Source of the DNA: Candidatus Methanimicrococcus odontotermitis | GTDB taxonomy: Archaea > Halobacteriota > Methanosarcinia > Methanosarcinales > Methanosarcinaceae | Assembly: GCA_031286065.1 (NCBI GenBank) | Contig: JAITUZ010000050.1 | Coordinates: forward strand, 1 to 64,000 | DNA length: 64,000 nucleotides | Direction: 5' to 3' | In this document: positions 18,695 to 27,839 of the stretch, piece by piece | Layout: each line of letters opens with the position of its first letter | Position numbering within the stretch: position 1 is the stretch's first letter | Made by a program: the position numbers and the translations under genes | Notes under the pieces: model-generated | What the model saw: only the letters and a program-made list of their open reading frames with translations | Told to the model about the DNA's origin: nothing | Database searches by the model: none

Positions 18695-18966
18695 ATGAAT
18701 AAAAAGACAATTGAATTCTCTTTATTGATTTTCCTCATTTTTGCCGGATTTGTTGTTCCTGCCGGCGCAGCTGAAGATCTGTGTGCCTCCGATACGGATT
18801 GGAACCTGAAGAAGTCATCAAGATTCTTGAAAGGAGTTCCCTTGCAAATCCGGATTTATTGAATGACTTTCAAAACAAAACAATATTTTGGCGGTTTACG
18901 GGACGATTCCAAAAAAGAGCAGTGGCACTTAATCTCGTGAATGGTGGTTGACACTTGATTCATTTA
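18695..18966 (+). pseudogene. Decayed paralogue of the secreted serine protease
   Basis: Starts ATG with a signal peptide (EFSLLIFLIFAGFVVPAGAA) matching the protein at 16628. After the first frameshift it continues LEPEEVIKILERSSLANPDL, after a second ILAVYGTIPKKSSGT, then a stop before EWWLTLDS. Several long DNA blocks (for example TTTACGGGACGATTCCAAAA) are identical to the intact gene. The propeptide end and the whole catalytic domain are missing. Confidence 0.85.
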
Positions 18967-19216
18967 TTATTAACGGTGAAAAAACATTATGAACATGATT
19001 TTCGATGATGGCTGTCAATAAGTGTAATTCAAGATTATTTTAGAGATATTTTTCGGATTATCAGTCTTTGATGAATTCTTCAATATCAAATCACCGATTT
19101 GTAAATTTAAAAATCTCATTTTTTGAAAAAAGAGGAAAAAAGTAAAAACCAACGATTTAGAAATAATTGGTAAGTTTATATAACTCATCGTTTCATTCCA
19201 AGATTTTTATTTATTT

Positions 19217-20302
19217 TTATGGGTATTCTTTATAAAACACTTTCTCTAACTCTTTTTTTCGTTTAAATAATACTTCTAGGTCGATTGCCACTGATTCTAT
19301 ATTATATTCTGTTTTGGTAATTAACCGGTTTACATGATCTTTTAATGCATCTAGCCCTTTTTCAATATCACTATTTAAATAATAATATTTTAAGTGATAC
19401 CTTACAATCCAAATGTTGAATTCTAAATTTTCATCCATGTCCAATTCCAGCGTTTTTGATACTTTTTTTTCGATTTTTTTAAGGGATTTATTTTCTGTAG
19501 TAAACACCATTCCTAGTTCTTTGGGGGAGGATGAAATGTTAAAATTATCAATTGTATCATTGATATCCATTGTTATTTCCAAGATTTTTGACAATTGCTT
19601 TCTCAAATTTCTTAAATTTAAAATTTTATTTTCGATTTGTGTAATCTCTATATAATCAAGCTGTTTTTGTGAATTTTTATTTTGTTTTTGAAGTTGTTTT
19701 CGATTATCATGTAAAGAATAATATGAAATCGAAGCATAAAATATTGTAGCAGTTGCCATTATTATGTTTATAATATTTGGAAATGAAAAATCACTGTTCG
19801 GAGTCGGGGTGTTTATTAATAATACGAACCAATACAGAAAGGATATGGTTAATATGATAATTATAGGATATAAAAAGATTTTAATCTCTGTGGTTTTCCA
19901 CTTTTTGAATTTTTCAATCTCAAGAGAATTCTTTTCAACAGGTTTTTCTGGAATTTTTCTATAAATCTCATCGAGATATACAACTATCAGAAAAATAATT
20001 AAAAAATACAAATAAAATGGTGTTATTAAAATACTTTTGTTAATACAAGTTGTTAAAAGCCAAAGACTTAGGAAAAAAGCCACAAATTCCCAAAATGGTG
20101 TGTGTCTTACCTTTTTATTAAAATGTTTGTCTAAAAAAACATCATCGTGTTTTACTATTTTTTGAAGACCTAAATATAAAATGGATGAAATGAATAAAAG
20201 ACCAAGGGTGATGATACCGATAATTACTAATTGAAGACTATAATTTAATACGGATTGAAATAATAATTCTTTTATTAAACTGGTAATTTCTTCAGAATTC
20301 AT
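19217..20302 (-). CDS. Hypothetical membrane protein with C-terminal coiled-coil region
   Basis: A 361-residue, AT-rich protein I do not recognise. Predicted membrane segments occur near residues 20-45, 72-100 and 145-165, with another near 180-200. The last 150 residues are charged and helical (LQKQNKNSQKQLDYIEITQI and a long K/E/L-rich stretch), probably cytoplasmic. Codon use differs from core genes, and it sits between gene remnants and a tRNA-Thr gene, which suggests a mobile or accessory gene. The stop is TAA. Confidence 0.6.
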   Translation of the reverse strand: MNSEEITSLIKELLFQSVLNYSLQLVIIGIITLGLLFISSILYLGLQKIVKHDDVFLDKHFNKKVRHTPFWEFVAFFLSLWLLTTCINKSILITPFYLYFLIIFLIVVYLDEIYRKIPEKPVEKNSLEIEKFKKWKTTEIKIFLYPIIIILTISFLYWFVLLINTPTPNSDFSFPNIINIIMATATIFYASISYYSLHDNRKQLQKQNKNSQKQLDYIEITQIENKILNLRNLRKQLSKILEITMDINDTIDNFNISSSPKELGMVFTTENKSLKKIEKKVSKTLELDMDENLEFNIWIVRYHLKYYYLNSDIEKGLDALKDHVNRLITKTEYNIESVAIDLEVLFKRKKELEKVFYKEYP

Positions 20303-20718
20303 ATTTGGTCAATGGTTTGCTTTTATTTTTCATATATTTGATTAGCAAAGTCATTACATTTTTTATAATCAAATTTATGTTTTAACTGAATCTAGAAGAA
20401 AATTTCTTGATTTTTGTATTCTGTTTTGATATAATCTAACAACGATGTCCTTTTATTTATTTTGTCGGATGCAATATTTGAAAAGTTTTAAAGAACAACG
20501 ACAATTTACGTTTAATATTTAAAGCTCGATCGGGAGACAAGTTTTCAGAAAAATAATAGTTTCCAAATTCATTTCTTGGCGATTATCAAATCTTGATTCT
20601 GTTTATAAAATCCGTATCTTAAATAATCCTCTGATTTTTTTATCGATGATGAAGTGTACTTGATATCTTCTGTCATCATTTATTGAAAGTTCAAAAAAAA
20701 TTTAATCTATAATAAAAA

Positions 20719-20790
20719 AGCCGCTGGGGGGACTTGAACCCCCGGCCTGCTGATTACGAATCAGCCGCTATACCGCTAAGCCACAACGGC
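20719..20790 (-). tRNA. tRNA-Thr(CGT)
   Basis: On the minus strand: acceptor GCCGTTG/CAGCGGC with discriminator T, D-arm with TAGCGGTATA, anticodon stem GCTGA/TCAGC with loop TTCGTAA (anticodon CGT), and T-stem CGGGG/CCCCC with loop TTCAAGT. CCA is not encoded. The AT-rich region 20303-20718 next to it holds no recognisable gene. Confidence 0.93.
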
Positions 20791-20967
20791 GCTTTTTTTG
20801 AATTTAAAAGAGAATTGTAAGTGTTCTTTAAAATATTTAAAGATTCTTTTCGATTTTCCTGTTTTTCTCGGGCTGATACATTAATTTAATAAGCCGGAGT
20901 GTATTAAATGCTGAAATATTCAATAAGTAAAAATCCAAAATACGAATCAATGACAGGTGACTAAAAT

Positions 20968-21552
20968 ATGACATTTAAATCTCTCGGTCCGTCCGCGGCG
21001 GCGTTTCCGACGCCGACATGGGTGATTGCGACTTACGACAAAAATGAACGCGCGAATGTTATGACCGCCGCATGGGGCGGCATTGTCAATTCCAATCCGC
21101 CTTCTGTCGCTGTTGCGGTTCAGCCAGTCAGATATACTTATGAAAATATTCTTGTCAAAAGAGAATTTACCGTCTGCATCCCGTCAGAAACACAAGTGAA
21201 AGAAGCGGATTATTTCGGGCTCATTTCCGGACGGGATGAAGATAAAATCGAAAAAGCAGGACTGACAGCGGTCCGCGCGGAAAAAGTCAACGCGCCGTAT
21301 ATTAAAGAGTTTCCGATGCATTTGGAATGCAAATTGACCGACAGAATGAATCTCGGCTCCCATTTTGTTTTGATCGGGCAAATCATAGACGTGAAAGCGG
21401 AAGAAGAAATCCTGGACCATAAAGACAGCATTGAAATCCAAAAACTGAAGCCGATTATTTATTCGCCGACAGACAGAAGCTATTACGCGGTCGGCGGCGA
21501 AATCGGCAAAGCTTTCACAGCCGGCAAAGAAATCAAAGACAAAAAATCATAA
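20968..21552 (+). CDS. Flavin reductase-like / flavoredoxin family protein
   Basis: A 194-residue FMN-binding split-barrel protein. It begins FKSLGPSAAAFPTPTWVIAT and has NVMTAAWGGIVNSNPPSVAV, the family pattern for FMN and pyridine-nucleotide contacts, then YTYENILVKREFTVCIPSE and the dimer-side SHFVLIGQIIDVKAEEE. Such proteins in methanogens act as flavin-dependent electron carriers or reductases; the partner is unknown. Short direct repeats (ATCATAAGCAAAG, about 21546-21578) span its stop codon. Confidence 0.8.
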   Translation: MTFKSLGPSAAAFPTPTWVIATYDKNERANVMTAAWGGIVNSNPPSVAVAVQPVRYTYENILVKREFTVCIPSETQVKEADYFGLISGRDEDKIEKAGLTAVRAEKVNAPYIKEFPMHLECKLTDRMNLGSHFVLIGQIIDVKAEEEILDHKDSIEIQKLKPIIYSPTDRSYYAVGGEIGKAFTAGKEIKDKKS

Positions 21553-21609
21553 GCAAAGATCATAAGCAAAGATCATTCGCAATTCTCATTTAATCATCAG
21601 AGGGAAACC

Positions 21610-22779
21610 ATGGACCCCGAATCAATTCTGAAAACCGTTATTGAAAAAGACAGCAAATACGTCATGCCGACATACGGCCGAAAGCCGCTGGTTTTTAAAG
21701 GCGGCAAAAACTCGACTCTTATTGATATTTTCGGAAAAGAATATATTGACTGCCTGTCCGGAATCGCCGTCAACGCGACCGGATATTCCAATCAAAAACT
21801 CATCCGTGCCATTCAAGAACAAGCGGAACAGCTGATTCATATCTCAAATTATTATTATAACATTCCGCAGGTGAACGCCGCTGAAAAACTCGCGCAGATT
21901 ACAGGACTCTCCAAAATCTTTTTCTGTAATTCCGGCGCGGAAGCCAATGACGGCGCCATGAAACTGGCGAAGCTGCATACCAAAAAAAACAGTTTCATTT
22001 CAACGAACAATGCGTTTCACGGCCGGACGATTGGCTCTCTCGGCGCGACAGCCAACATCAAATACAGAGATCCGTTCGTGCCGCTTGTGAAGCCGGCGAC
22101 GTTTGTCGAATACGGCAATGCGCAGGCGATTGAAAAAGCGCTCGATTCCGATACGGCAGGAGTTATTTTAGAGCCGATTCAAGGAGAAGGCGGCGTTCGT
22201 ATTTCCAACAAAGAGTATCTCAAAGAAGTTCGTGAAATCTGTGATCAAAATGATTTGATCCTTATCTTTGACGAAGTTCAAACCGGATTCGGGCGCACCG
22301 GAAAATGGTTCTGCAAAGACCATTACGCTGTTCAGCCGGACATTCTTACAATGGCCAAAGCAATCGGCGGCGGTCTTCCGATGGGAGCGATTGCGGCGCG
22401 TGACGGTTTGTCTTTTGAGAAAGGGGAGCACGGCACAACATTCGGCGGCAGTCCGCTTGTCTGCGCTGCGTCTCTCGCCGTTATGGAAACAATCGAAGAA
22501 GATAAGCTGATTGAAAACGCGGCGGCGATGGGTCAATATTTCCTTGAAAAGCTGAATCGGATGAAACGCGATGATATCGTCAGCATCCGCGGCATGGGCT
22601 TGATGATCGGCATTGAATTGGATCATGAATGCGGATATTTCATGGATGCCGCGATTGAAAAAGGCGTTTTGCTGAATGTCACCGCCGGAAATGTGATTCG
22701 TTTGCTTCCGCCGCTCGTCATTCAAAAAGAAGAGGCGGACCGCGTTGTTGAAGTCATCGAATCCATCCGTAAATCGTAA
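21610..22779 (+). CDS. argD: Acetylornithine aminotransferase-type class III aminotransferase
   Basis: A 389-residue PLP enzyme that would make N-acetylornithine in arginine synthesis. Family features include IFFCNSGAEANDGAMKLAKL, NAFHGRTIGSLGAT, LEPIQGEGGVRIS, the cofactor Asp in LILIFDEVQTGFGRTG, and the PLP-binding Lys250 in TMAKAIGGGLPMG, followed by GTTFGGSPLVCAASLAV. Ornithine- or 4-aminobutyrate-type substrates cannot be excluded by eye, but length and motifs fit ArgD. HisC starts 23 bp downstream. Confidence 0.88.
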   Translation: MDPESILKTVIEKDSKYVMPTYGRKPLVFKGGKNSTLIDIFGKEYIDCLSGIAVNATGYSNQKLIRAIQEQAEQLIHISNYYYNIPQVNAAEKLAQITGLSKIFFCNSGAEANDGAMKLAKLHTKKNSFISTNNAFHGRTIGSLGATANIKYRDPFVPLVKPATFVEYGNAQAIEKALDSDTAGVILEPIQGEGGVRISNKEYLKEVREICDQNDLILIFDEVQTGFGRTGKWFCKDHYAVQPDILTMAKAIGGGLPMGAIAARDGLSFEKGEHGTTFGGSPLVCAASLAVMETIEEDKLIENAAAMGQYFLEKLNRMKRDDIVSIRGMGLMIGIELDHECGYFMDAAIEKGVLLNVTAGNVIRLLPPLVIQKEEADRVVEVIESIRKS

Positions 22780-22802
22780 AATCCGCGGCGAGGGAATTTT
22801 TT

Positions 22803-23918
22803 ATGGTCGAAAACTCACAAAACCGTTATGCTTCTTTGCTGAAGAAGTCCATTGCCAACGTTCCTGAATACATTCCCGGAAAAACCGCGTCTCAAATCGC
22901 TGCCGAATACGGATTGAAGCCTGACGCGGTCATTAAATTGAATTCAAATGAAAACCCGCTCGGCCCGTCTGAAAAAGTCATGGAAGCGATTCGGAATGAA
23001 GCGGGCAGCGCTTCGCTTTACCCGACGGCGGATGCCGGAAATCTTCGCGCCGCTTTGGCCGGATACACGCGTTTTCCGGTCAAAAATATTGTTGCGGCGG
23101 GACCGGGAATGGACAGTTTGATTGACGCGCTGAATAAATTATTCATCGGCGAAGAGGATGAAGTCATTGTTCCTGTTCCGGCTTTTACATATTACGGCAT
23201 TTCGGCCGCGGGTCTTGGCGGCGTTCCGGTTTATGTGAATTTAAATGAAGATTATTCGCTGAACGCGGACGCGATTCTGAATGCGGTGACAGCGAAGACA
23301 AAAATAATTTGGCTGTGTTCGCCGAATAATCCGACCGGCAATATTGTGATTGCTGCTGATATCCGAAAACTTGCCGATCAAACCAAAGCCGTCATTTTTA
23401 TTGATGAAGCGTATGTCGAATTTTCGGAAGGCGGCAGTTTATCCTTCTTGGTTGAAGAATATGAAAATATTGTTATCGGGCGGACATTTTCAAAAGCGTT
23501 CGGTTTGGCGGGTCTGCGTCTTGGTTATATGATTGCGCCCGAGTGGATCGTATCCGGTTTATTGCGTGTTCTGCCGCCGTTTTCCGTCAGCTTTTTGGCA
23601 GAAACCGCAGCGATTGCGGCAATCAATGATCAAGAATATTTGGATTCGGGCGTCGCGATGGTTCGATCGGAGCGTAAAAAACTGATTGAAGCGGTTTTGG
23701 AAAAAACGCCTTACAAAGCTTATCCTTCCGAAGGCAATTTCATTATCGTTGACGTGTCGCCGAAAACTTCTAAAGAAGCGGTGGACGCTTTTTTGAAAAA
23801 AGGCATTCTTGTCCGCAGCTGCGATTCTTTCCAAAACATCGGAATAAACACGGTCAGAATTACCGTCGGAACGCCGGAAATGAATCAAAAAGTGACGGAA
23901 GCATTTAAATTTTTATAA
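22803..23918 (+). CDS. hisC: Histidinol-phosphate aminotransferase
   Basis: A 371-residue PLP enzyme converting imidazole acetol phosphate to histidinol phosphate in histidine synthesis. It has IKLNSNENPLGPSEKVMEAI, the glycine-rich GPGMDSLIDAL, WLCSPNNPTGNIV, FIDEAYVEFS and the PLP-Lys231 in GRTFSKAFGLAGLRLGY. Phylogenetically close aromatic aminotransferases share the fold, but the start and length fit HisC. It probably shares a transcript with argD and is followed by a terminator-type hairpin. Confidence 0.9.
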   Translation: MVENSQNRYASLLKKSIANVPEYIPGKTASQIAAEYGLKPDAVIKLNSNENPLGPSEKVMEAIRNEAGSASLYPTADAGNLRAALAGYTRFPVKNIVAAGPGMDSLIDALNKLFIGEEDEVIVPVPAFTYYGISAAGLGGVPVYVNLNEDYSLNADAILNAVTAKTKIIWLCSPNNPTGNIVIAADIRKLADQTKAVIFIDEAYVEFSEGGSLSFLVEEYENIVIGRTFSKAFGLAGLRLGYMIAPEWIVSGLLRVLPPFSVSFLAETAAIAAINDQEYLDSGVAMVRSERKKLIEAVLEKTPYKAYPSEGNFIIVDVSPKTSKEAVDAFLKKGILVRSCDSFQNIGINTVRITVGTPEMNQKVTEAFKFL

Positions 23919-23931
23919 TTTTTGTATCAGG

Positions 23932-23957
23932 CCGGAAGTCTTTAAACTCCGGCTTTG
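23932..23957 (+). terminator. Hairpin after hisC
   Basis: GCCGGA...(T)CCGGC arms around TTTAAA, followed by a short T-containing stretch. It lies between hisC and the end of the convergent small gene, so it may serve both. Confidence 0.55.
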
Positions 23958-24068
23958 TCATTCATTTTTCTTGACCGCTTTTTTAATCAGATAATACAAA
24001 AAGATTATGGGCGCAATTATCAGTAAGATGACCATACTTATCATCAGAATTTCAGCAATAGCAATCAT
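23958..24068 (-). CDS. Small single-span membrane protein, 36 residues
   Basis: Reads MIAIAEILMISMVILLIIAP followed by IIFLYYLIKKAVKKNE: one hydrophobic helix then a basic tail, the pattern of a positive-inside small membrane protein. AGGTGA lies 5 bases before the ATG, a good ribosome-binding site, which the plus-strand ORF over the same DNA lacks. It converges on hisC. No family is recognised. Confidence 0.6.
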   Translation of the reverse strand: MIAIAEILMISMVILLIIAPIIFLYYLIKKAVKKNE

Positions 24069-24260
24069 TTTTATCACCTGTGCTCTAACGTTTTTCGTCT
24101 ATCTCTCTCTTGTTGCATTCCGTTTTATTTTAGTTTGTTTATTTGAGCACATATTATTCATATGCGCTCAATTATGGTATCTGACTGAAAAATAAATATG
24201 CAGGTCATTTTTTGATTTCTGACGCTTTTTGATTTTGACGCTTTTTGATTTCTGATCTGT

Positions 24261-24596
24261 TCATTTCTCATTCGGTTTTAATTTTTGTTCGGCAGGGTCT
24301 TCGGTTCTGTGAGGGTTTGATTGGGTTTTATTTTCGCTTTTCGTCTTGAGTTTAGCGGTTTGATAAATGGCGTTTTCTTCGGCGACAATCAGTGACAATT
24401 TCGAACTGAGTGTAAAAATGGCTTTTTCATGTTCGTCTTTGCTTTTATGAACATGCATCGGAGTGATGTACAAATCATAATAGTCTTCAAACTCTTTTTG
24501 ATACCCCATTTTTTCATAATTATTTTTCATTTTGACTAAGTCAGCATGAACTCGAATCAGATCTTGTTTTTGAATAGTCTCGCCTCCGATTGCCAC
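24261..24596 (-). CDS. UPF0058-like archaeal protein
   Basis: A small protein resembling archaeal UPF0058 proteins: QKQDLIRVHADLVKMKNNYE at the start, MHVHKSKDEHEKAIFTLSSK in the middle, then a charged tail. The frame has no ATG at the expected start. The family-like N-terminus (xQKQDLI) coincides with an ATT codon at 24575, seven bases after a perfect GGAGG. GTG 24596 with AGGGGA upstream is the conventional alternative used here, and TTG 24611 is also possible. Function is unknown. Confidence 0.6.
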   Translation of the reverse strand: MAIGGETIQKQDLIRVHADLVKMKNNYEKMGYQKEFEDYYDLYITPMHVHKSKDEHEKAIFTLSSKLSLIVAEENAIYQTAKLKTKSENKTQSNPHRTEDPAEQKLKPNEK

Positions 24597-25052
24597 CGTA
24601 TTCCCCTGCAAATTTAATTTCTGCTGAATCGGCCTGTGTCACGGGCAGATTTCTTTTTGCATCAAGACTGCCTAAATTTGTTGCATAAATATATTTCTAA
24701 ATTATTTTGCAATAAATTTATTCTGAAAATATAGAATCAATTAAAAGCAAATAGCGGGAGGCAGGGCGGGTGAAACGATATCTAAAAAGTCAATCGAGTT
24801 TATCATTTTAAATCCATGCGGAAAACCATAAATTAATTTTCAGCGCGTGATTTTTCAAAACAATTGAAAAACAATTGTCATCCTGTTCGAGAGAATAAAT
24901 AAATTTTTCAAATATAGGGCAATTCTTAAAACATTATAATAATTATTTAGATAAATTTGTCCGGAATCATTCGCGTTGAACAAATTATTCATTGACTTCT
25001 TCGGATGTGTCTCAAAGTAATTATCCGGGGAATTTAAATTGTTCCGGAAACA

Positions 25053-25113
25053 AAATCATTCTGTGCGTTCTCAGCTTCTTTTAAGAATACTGTTTTCACA
25101 CACAGAATGATTT
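25053..25113. promoter_or_regulatory. 13-bp inverted repeat upstream of the TyrRS promoter
   Basis: AAATCATTCTGTG (25053-25065) pairs exactly with CACAGAATGATTT (25101-25113) across a 35-base gap. The right arm runs into a TATA-like element (TTTATATC), so the pair could be an operator for the tyrS promoter. The surrounding 24612-25229 has no gene; it is AT-rich and contains two TCCGGAA-like repeats. Confidence 0.45.
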
Positions 25114-25229
25114 ATATCTTTAAAAGGCACTCATGTAAAACTCAGAGTTGATTCCGTTATTCATCAAATCTGAAACAATACCCCAAAGGAAGCGGCATTG
25201 AATTTCTATTTATTCAACGGAGTTTTTGG

Positions 25230-26192
25230 ATGACCCCTGAAGAGAAGATTGAACGAATTAAATACAACGTGGACGAAGTCGTCATAGACGAAGAACTGGC
25301 TGAACTGATCAAAAGCAACCCCGCGCCCAAGGTCTATGTCGGTTATGAGCCCAGTGGACGTATCCACATGGGACACGTTCTGACCGTCAACAAGTTGCTG
25401 GACTGCCAGGAAGCCGGCTGTGAAGTGACTGTTTTACTCGCGGATGTCCACGCTTATCTCAACAAGAAAGGCACGTTTGAAGAAGTCCGCAAAATCGCGG
25501 ATTATAACAAGCGCTGCTTTATCGCGCTCGGCTTGAGTGAAGAAAAGACAAAATTCGTTTTGGGTTCCGATTATCAGCTGGGTCCCGAGTATATGCTCAA
25601 CGTATTGAAAATGTCAAAAACCGTAACTCTTAACCGCGCCGCGCGCAGTATGGATGAAGTCGGACGCGCCATGGACAACCCGATGGTTTCCCAGCTCGTC
25701 TATCCGATCATGCAGGCCGTTGACATCGCTCTCTTAGATGTTGACATCGCGATCGGCGGAACAGACCAGCGCAAAATCCACATGCTTGCCCGCGAACACT
25801 TAAAAGAACTCGGCTTCAAGACGCCCGTTTGTATCCACACGCCGATCATTTCCGGTTTTGACGGCCACAAAATGTCTTCTTCCAATGATAATTTCATTTC
25901 CGTTGACGATACGGCCGAAGATGTCGCAGGCAAAATCAAAAAAGCGTATTGCAAACAGGGCGATATTGAACAAAATCCGATTCTGGAACTTTTCAAGTAC
26001 CATATTTTCCCGCGTTATGCGTCAATCACGATTGAAAAACCCGAGAAATTCGGCGGCAATGTCATTTACGCTTCTTACAAAGAATTGGAAACGGCTTTTT
26101 CTGAAGAAAAAGTTCATCCGATGGACTTAAAAACCGCCTGCGTCAAATATCTCAACGAAATTTTGGACCCGGTTCGAGCGGTTTTACTTTAA
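25230..26192 (+). CDS. tyrS: Tyrosyl-tRNA synthetase, archaeal type
   Basis: A 320-residue class I synthetase charging tRNA-Tyr. It shows KVYVGYEPSGRIHMGHVLTV (HIGH-type motif), the tyrosine pocket region YPIMQAVDIALLDVDIAIGG and TDQRKIHMLAREHL, and GHKMSSSNDNFI in the KMSKS position. The length matches archaeal and eukaryotic TyrRS rather than the longer bacterial form. It is preceded by a roughly 600-bp gene-free region with an inverted repeat and followed by a strong terminator, so it is probably a single-gene unit. Confidence 0.95.
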   Translation: MTPEEKIERIKYNVDEVVIDEELAELIKSNPAPKVYVGYEPSGRIHMGHVLTVNKLLDCQEAGCEVTVLLADVHAYLNKKGTFEEVRKIADYNKRCFIALGLSEEKTKFVLGSDYQLGPEYMLNVLKMSKTVTLNRAARSMDEVGRAMDNPMVSQLVYPIMQAVDIALLDVDIAIGGTDQRKIHMLAREHLKELGFKTPVCIHTPIISGFDGHKMSSSNDNFISVDDTAEDVAGKIKKAYCKQGDIEQNPILELFKYHIFPRYASITIEKPEKFGGNVIYASYKELETAFSEEKVHPMDLKTACVKYLNEILDPVRAVLL

Positions 26193-26221
26193 TTTTCATT
26201 CATTTAATCCTTTCAAAAATT

Positions 26222-26247
26222 AAAAACAGAGTTTTCTCTGTTTTTTT
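26222..26247 (+). terminator. Terminator after tyrS
   Basis: AAAAACAGAG, loop TTTT, CTCTGTTTTT, followed by further Ts: a 10-bp stem with a T-run. Confidence 0.8.
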
Positions 26248-26467
26248 ATTTCATTTCCTAAATATCATACCGATTCTGTCTGTTTTTTGTATTTATCCGG
26301 TTTATGTAAGATTTGAGTATAACGTATTATTTACATTCATGACCTTGGATATGAAAATAAGTATGTTTTCTGTTTGAAAACTTCTGAAGCGAAATAATGA
26401 TGTCATCTCCAAATAATTAAATGACTGTACTTTTCAATAACTTAGATTCAATATTGTGTTTTTAATT

Positions 26468-27178
26468 TCATATTATATATCTTATTTTACTCATATTTGT
26501 GTACTGGTTTACTATGTTTTCATAATCCGCAAAGACGACTCGATTTTTGATTGGGGTAAATATTGACTTCTTCATAATATCGTCAAACTGTTTTCTTCTT
26601 GATTCGTCTGCAACTATGAAAAAACGTGCGAAATAATCCTGTAATTCAAAAAATTTTGTCAATGAATTTTGAATATCGGTTGAATGTTCTATTTCAAAAA
26701 AGGAATGGGGCAGTTTTCGCTCATTAAACCAAATAACATCTACAGTCATTGCTTTGCGAAGAATTTCGGGATAAGTAAAATTGTAAATTTCGTGCAGATT
26801 TGCTAAGTCTTTTAATGGTTTTTCTAAAAAGAGTTTGTTTTTATCTTGAGGCGGAATACAGGTTTGAAATTTTTTCATGTTTCCTATTTCGACAACTAAT
26901 CCCTGGTAATATGAATGTGTAAATAATTCTGTTTGCTTTTTATCTTTTGTTTTGAGTTGAAATTTATTCAAAACTTCATTTTCAAATTCTCTCAAAGCCC
27001 ATAAACCAGGCTGTATTTTGAAAAAAGCATTACTTTCCTGAACGATTCTTCTTACGGTTGCCTGTGGTGTTTTAGTTTTCCAAGCAGAAAAATCAATTAT
27101 ATGATTCAGTTGTCCAAAAGTTGCATAACCGCCATTTTGACGCATTGCTTCTATTACCTGTTCTGTTTGATTTGGCAT
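26468..27178 (-). CDS. HARE-HTH-like winged-helix protein with putative PD-(D/E)XK nuclease domain
   Basis: A 236-residue AT-rich protein. Residues 4-65 form a HARE-type winged helix (QVIEAMRQNGGYATFGQLNH ... ATVRRIVQESNAFFKIQPGL, WALRE). The C-terminal part has VDVIWFN then a strand FFEIEHSTDI, an arrangement like the acidic and E-x-E residues of a restriction-type nuclease, followed by helices. HARE domains occur in restriction and DNA-modification proteins. ATG 27178 is preferred; a TTG at 27229 would add 17 residues without a ribosome-binding site. A degenerate DpnII-like restriction enzyme fragment lies 160 bp away. The nuclease function is inference. Confidence 0.6.
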   Translation of the reverse strand: MPNQTEQVIEAMRQNGGYATFGQLNHIIDFSAWKTKTPQATVRRIVQESNAFFKIQPGLWALREFENEVLNKFQLKTKDKKQTELFTHSYYQGLVVEIGNMKKFQTCIPPQDKNKLFLEKPLKDLANLHEIYNFTYPEILRKAMTVDVIWFNERKLPHSFFEIEHSTDIQNSLTKFFELQDYFARFFIVADESRRKQFDDIMKKSIFTPIKNRVVFADYENIVNQYTNMSKIRYII

Positions 27179-27340
27179 ATTAATAATTATTTGATTATGC
27201 AATAATAATCTTTTTGCGTAATAAGACAAAATAAACTCGATAAAATCGTTCTTTTGGAAGCGGCCGGGGTTTTAAGGACTGTAAAGGCAGAAATGCAGGT
27301 TAAGCTTCGGAAAAGTTGCGTAAGGATTTCAAATTTTAAT

Positions 27341-27519
27341 AAAGCAACATCAGGAGATTGTTCAAATGTAGTCTTTTAAAAATTATTGAAGACTGGACTG
27401 TAAAAAATTTAATTGATTATTGTTTCGGAGTAGAAGTCGGATTAGATACAAATGCAAGAAAGAATAGAAGCGGTCCTGTAATGGAAGAGCCGATTGACTC
27501 TTATGTCCGATTAATTTAA
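27341..27519 (+). pseudogene. Remnant of a DpnII-like type II restriction endonuclease
   Basis: One frame reads LLKIIEDWTVKNLIDYCFGV then EVGLDTNARKNRSGPVMEE and a stop; the preceding piece ATSGDCSNVVF is in another frame, showing a frameshift. The GVEVGLDTNARKNRSG block resembles DpnII/MboI-family endonucleases, which cut GATC. The rest of the enzyme and any methylase are absent. It is clearly dead. The family call is from memory. Confidence 0.6.
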
Positions 27520-27839
27520 AATCAAGAAACTATTTTTTGAAAAATCAAGAAAATACATTTAATATTTTGCCGTTTTTCATTTCGTCATTTTTCCACCCCA
27601 AACAACTCTGCCCGTCTTCGGATTCGCCTTTGAAAACAAAGATGAACGGCACATTGTTACACTCCGCATGACGTGTTTCATCTCTTATTTTATTTCTTTA
27701 AACTGCGAAAATATTAAAAAGAAAACGGCAATAATTACAGTTATATTCATGAAGCGAGTAAAGAGAAACTCATACGTTATTCGTCATTCTCGTTATTGTT
27801 ATCATTATTGCGATTATCGGCAATTCAAAGGTGATTTTG

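Noticed and set aside
24007-24195. 62-codon plus-strand hydrophobic ORF
   Set aside because: No ribosome-binding site; the overlapping minus-strand 36-residue frame has a good one and a proper basic tail.
27545-27690. Minus-strand frame with protein-like sequence (AECNNVPFIFVFKGE)
   Set aside because: No start codon in frame before an upstream stop and no family recognised; may be another remnant of the restriction island but cannot be supported.
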